DNA from: Candidatus Pseudobacter hemicellulosilyticus
Lineage (GTDB): Bacteria > Bacteroidota > Bacteroidia > Chitinophagales > Chitinophagaceae
Length of the DNA: 64,000 bases
Direction: 5' to 3'
Assembly (NCBI GenBank): GCA_029202545.1
Contig: CP119311.1
Location: 1,984,001-2,048,000, forward strand
The notes under the pieces were generated by a model. It made no database searches. It was not told the origin of the DNA and saw nothing but the letters and a program-made list of their open reading frames with translations. Made by a program: the position numbers and the translations under genes. This document shows, piece after piece, positions 62,425-64,000 of the stretch (the stretch's first letter is position 1; each line of letters starts with the position of its first letter).

Positions 62425-62456
62425 ATTGGCCACCGAATGGGACCGGCCTACATTTG
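62425..62456 (+). promoter_or_regulatory. susC promoter of the third locus
   Basis: A TTG at 62426-62428 and TACATTTG at 62449-62456 are separated by 20 bp, close to the Bacteroidota -33/-7 layout. The leader would be about 40 nt. Confidence 0.6.
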
Positions 62457-62501
62457 TCCTGTTGATTGCCTAATTACACTTAATCAAAACGATGCTTGTA
62501 T

Positions 62502-64000
62502 ATGTACAAGAATTTCAGATGGCCCAGGCGCTTTCTACTCTTGCTGTTGGCCAGTTTCGCCGTCTCCGGCGTGTTTTCCCAAGCCCCTTCTTCTATTACT
62601 ATTGTTGGTACTGTCCTGGATTCGCTCGGCGCAAAGATCGAGGGCGCCAGTGTGGTGGCTGATCTGTCAAAGCCCAAGGCAACGGTCACAGACGCCAATG
62701 GCCGCTTTGTGATCGATGTGCCGCTGAACACTAAGATCACTGTGAGCTATATCGGCTTCCAGGAGAGATCCTTTGTGGCCACCGCCAGCAACCTGACGAT
62801 GACCATTGTGCTGGCGTCTACAGAGAAAAAAGAAGAGGAAGTAGTAGTGCTGGCCTACGGTAAAAAACAACGGAAGGAAGCCGTGGTGGGCTCTGTGACC
62901 AGCGTACAGCCCGGCGAACTGAAGATCCCCGCCAGTAACCTGACCAATGCCCTGGCCGGACAGGTGGCGGGCGTGGTTGCTTACCAGCGAAGCGGCCAGC
63001 CCGGGCAGGACAATGCCAATTTCTTCATCCGTGGCGTCACCACTTTCGGGTACAAACAGGACCCGCTGATCCTGATCGATAACGTAGAGCTGACCTCTAC
63101 TGACCTGGCCCGACTGCAGGTGGATGATATTGCCAGCTTCTCCATCCTCAAGGATGCCAGCGCTACCGCCCTCTATGGCGCACGCGGCGCCAACGGGGTG
63201 ATCCTGGTAGCCACTAAAGAAGGTAAGGCCGGCAAGGCCAAGATCAACGTGCGCCTGGAGAACGCTATCTCTGAAGCCAATAAGACCATCAGGATAGCAG
63301 ATCCCATCACGTACATGAACCTTTATAATGAGGCTACCGTTACCCGCGACCCCCTTTTGGATCGTCCCTTCAGTCCTAACAAGATCAAGAATACGCAAGC
63401 TGTGCTGGATGGCGACCAGACAGTCAATCCTTATGTATATCCTGCGGTGGACTGGCTCAATATGCTGTTCCGCAAGCGGACCAGTACCCAGCGCGCCAAT
63501 ATGAGCATCAGCGGTGGTGGTGGCGTAGCCCGCTACTATGTAGCCGGCTCCTATAACCTGGACCATGGCATCCTGCGGGAAGACAACCGCAACAACAATG
63601 AAAGCAATGTCAAATTCCAGAACTACCAGATCCGCTCCAATGTCAATATCACAGTAACGCCCTCCACCGAGCTGATCGTGAGGCTGGCCGGTACTTTCAA
63701 CGAATACCGCGGACCACTGGCGGCTGACGGCGGTTTTTCTACCGACCTCTACAACTATGCCGTGCATACCAGCCCGGTACTGTTCCCGGCTTTTTATGAA
63801 CCGGATTCCGCCAACCTGAAAGTGAAGCATATCCTCTTCGGTAACCGCGGTCCTGCCGATGGTTCAGATGGTACGGCGAATAACAGCATCGGCTATAACA
63901 ATCCCTATGCAGCCCTGATGCGCGGTTACAAACGTTCTTCTGAATCCAGGATGTCCGCTCAGCTGGAACTGAACCAGCAGCTGAATTTTGTTACCAGGGG
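62502..64000 (+). CDS. SusC-family transporter, 3' end outside window
   Basis: The gene starts at ATG 62502 (MYKNFRWPRRFLLLLLASFA) and is open to the right edge (499 codons). Signal peptide to VFSQA; carboxypeptidase-D regulatory-like domain (SITIVGTVLDSLGAKIEGA, about 30-105); linker EEVVVLAYGKKQRKEAVVGSV; plug with ALAGQVAGVVAYQRSGQPGQ and FSILKDASATALYGARG; the beginning of the barrel. Its SusD is expected just beyond the edge. It is divergent from the AraC gene. Confidence 0.93.
   Translation, partial: MYKNFRWPRRFLLLLLASFAVSGVFSQAPSSITIVGTVLDSLGAKIEGASVVADLSKPKATVTDANGRFVIDVPLNTKITVSYIGFQERSFVATASNLTMTIVLASTEKKEEEVVVLAYGKKQRKEAVVGSVTSVQPGELKIPASNLTNALAGQVAGVVAYQRSGQPGQDNANFFIRGVTTFGYKQDPLILIDNVELTSTDLARLQVDDIASFSILKDASATALYGARGANGVILVATKEGKAGKAKINVRLENAISEANKTIRIADPITYMNLYNEATVTRDPLLDRPFSPNKIKNTQAVLDGDQTVNPYVYPAVDWLNMLFRKRTSTQRANMSISGGGGVARYYVAGSYNLDHGILREDNRNNNESNVKFQNYQIRSNVNITVTPSTELIVRLAGTFNEYRGPLAADGGFSTDLYNYAVHTSPVLFPAFYEPDSANLKVKHILFGNRGPADGSDGTANNSIGYNNPYAALMRGYKRSSESRMSAQLELNQQLNFVTR

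Overview
The window looks like a chromosomal segment of a Bacteroidota bacterium, most likely family Chitinophagaceae. The signs are SusC/SusD pairs, two hybrid two-component (HTCS) regulators, a PorX-type regulator of type IX secretion, a fused lpxC-fabZ gene, and many upstream copies of the Bacteroidota -7 box TAnnTTTG instead of sigma70 boxes. By eye about half of the bases are G+C. The genus cannot be fixed from the sequence alone. I see no tRNA, rRNA, CRISPR array, transposase or phage gene.

Region 1 (1-12474, all minus strand) is a polysaccharide utilisation locus (PUL). In transcription order it holds an S1-type sulfatase, an HTCS, SusC, SusD, a GH43-like lipoprotein and a clan GH-A-like secreted enzyme cut by the window edge. 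The target glycan is unknown; the sulfatase suggests a sulfated or sulfated-side-chain substrate.

Region 2 (12758-22033) is housekeeping. A minus-strand lipid A cluster (HD phosphohydrolase, lpxD, lpxC-fabZ, lpxA, lone ABC ATPase) faces plus-strand porX, a 91-aa protein of unknown function, an MBL-fold hydrolase and a membrane-anchored helix-hairpin-helix protein.

Region 3 (22067-51537) is a large PUL that I read as a beta-mannan locus. It encodes a mannobiose/cellobiose 2-epimerase, an AraC regulator, an HTCS, a GH26 lipoprotein, a GPH-type sugar symporter, a GH130 mannosyl-glucose phosphorylase, a GH2 enzyme, two tandem SusC/SusD pairs, a PKD lipoprotein, a GH5-like enzyme, a carboxylesterase and a GH30 enzyme. 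The route would be GH26 cleavage at the surface, SusCD import, trimming in the periplasm, uptake of mannobiose, epimerisation to mannosyl-glucose and phosphorolysis. A 10-bp motif (TAGCATYATA) sits twice before GH26 and once before the distant epimerase gene and may be the operator that ties them together.

Region 4 (51609-58733) is housekeeping again: an acyl-CoA dehydrogenase behind a repressor-like palindrome, an unusual three-hairpin intergenic element, a 57-aa protein, and the proteostasis set clpX, two clpP paralogues, trigger factor and a UspA protein.

Region 5 (58878-64000) starts a third carbohydrate locus: an AraC regulator followed by a divergent GH95-like enzyme, and a divergently transcribed SusC that runs off the right edge. 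I found no clearly new defence or mobile system. The most original observations are the shared mannan-locus motif, the tandem SusCD pairs of which one SusC lacks the usual N-terminal domain, and the triple-hairpin element.
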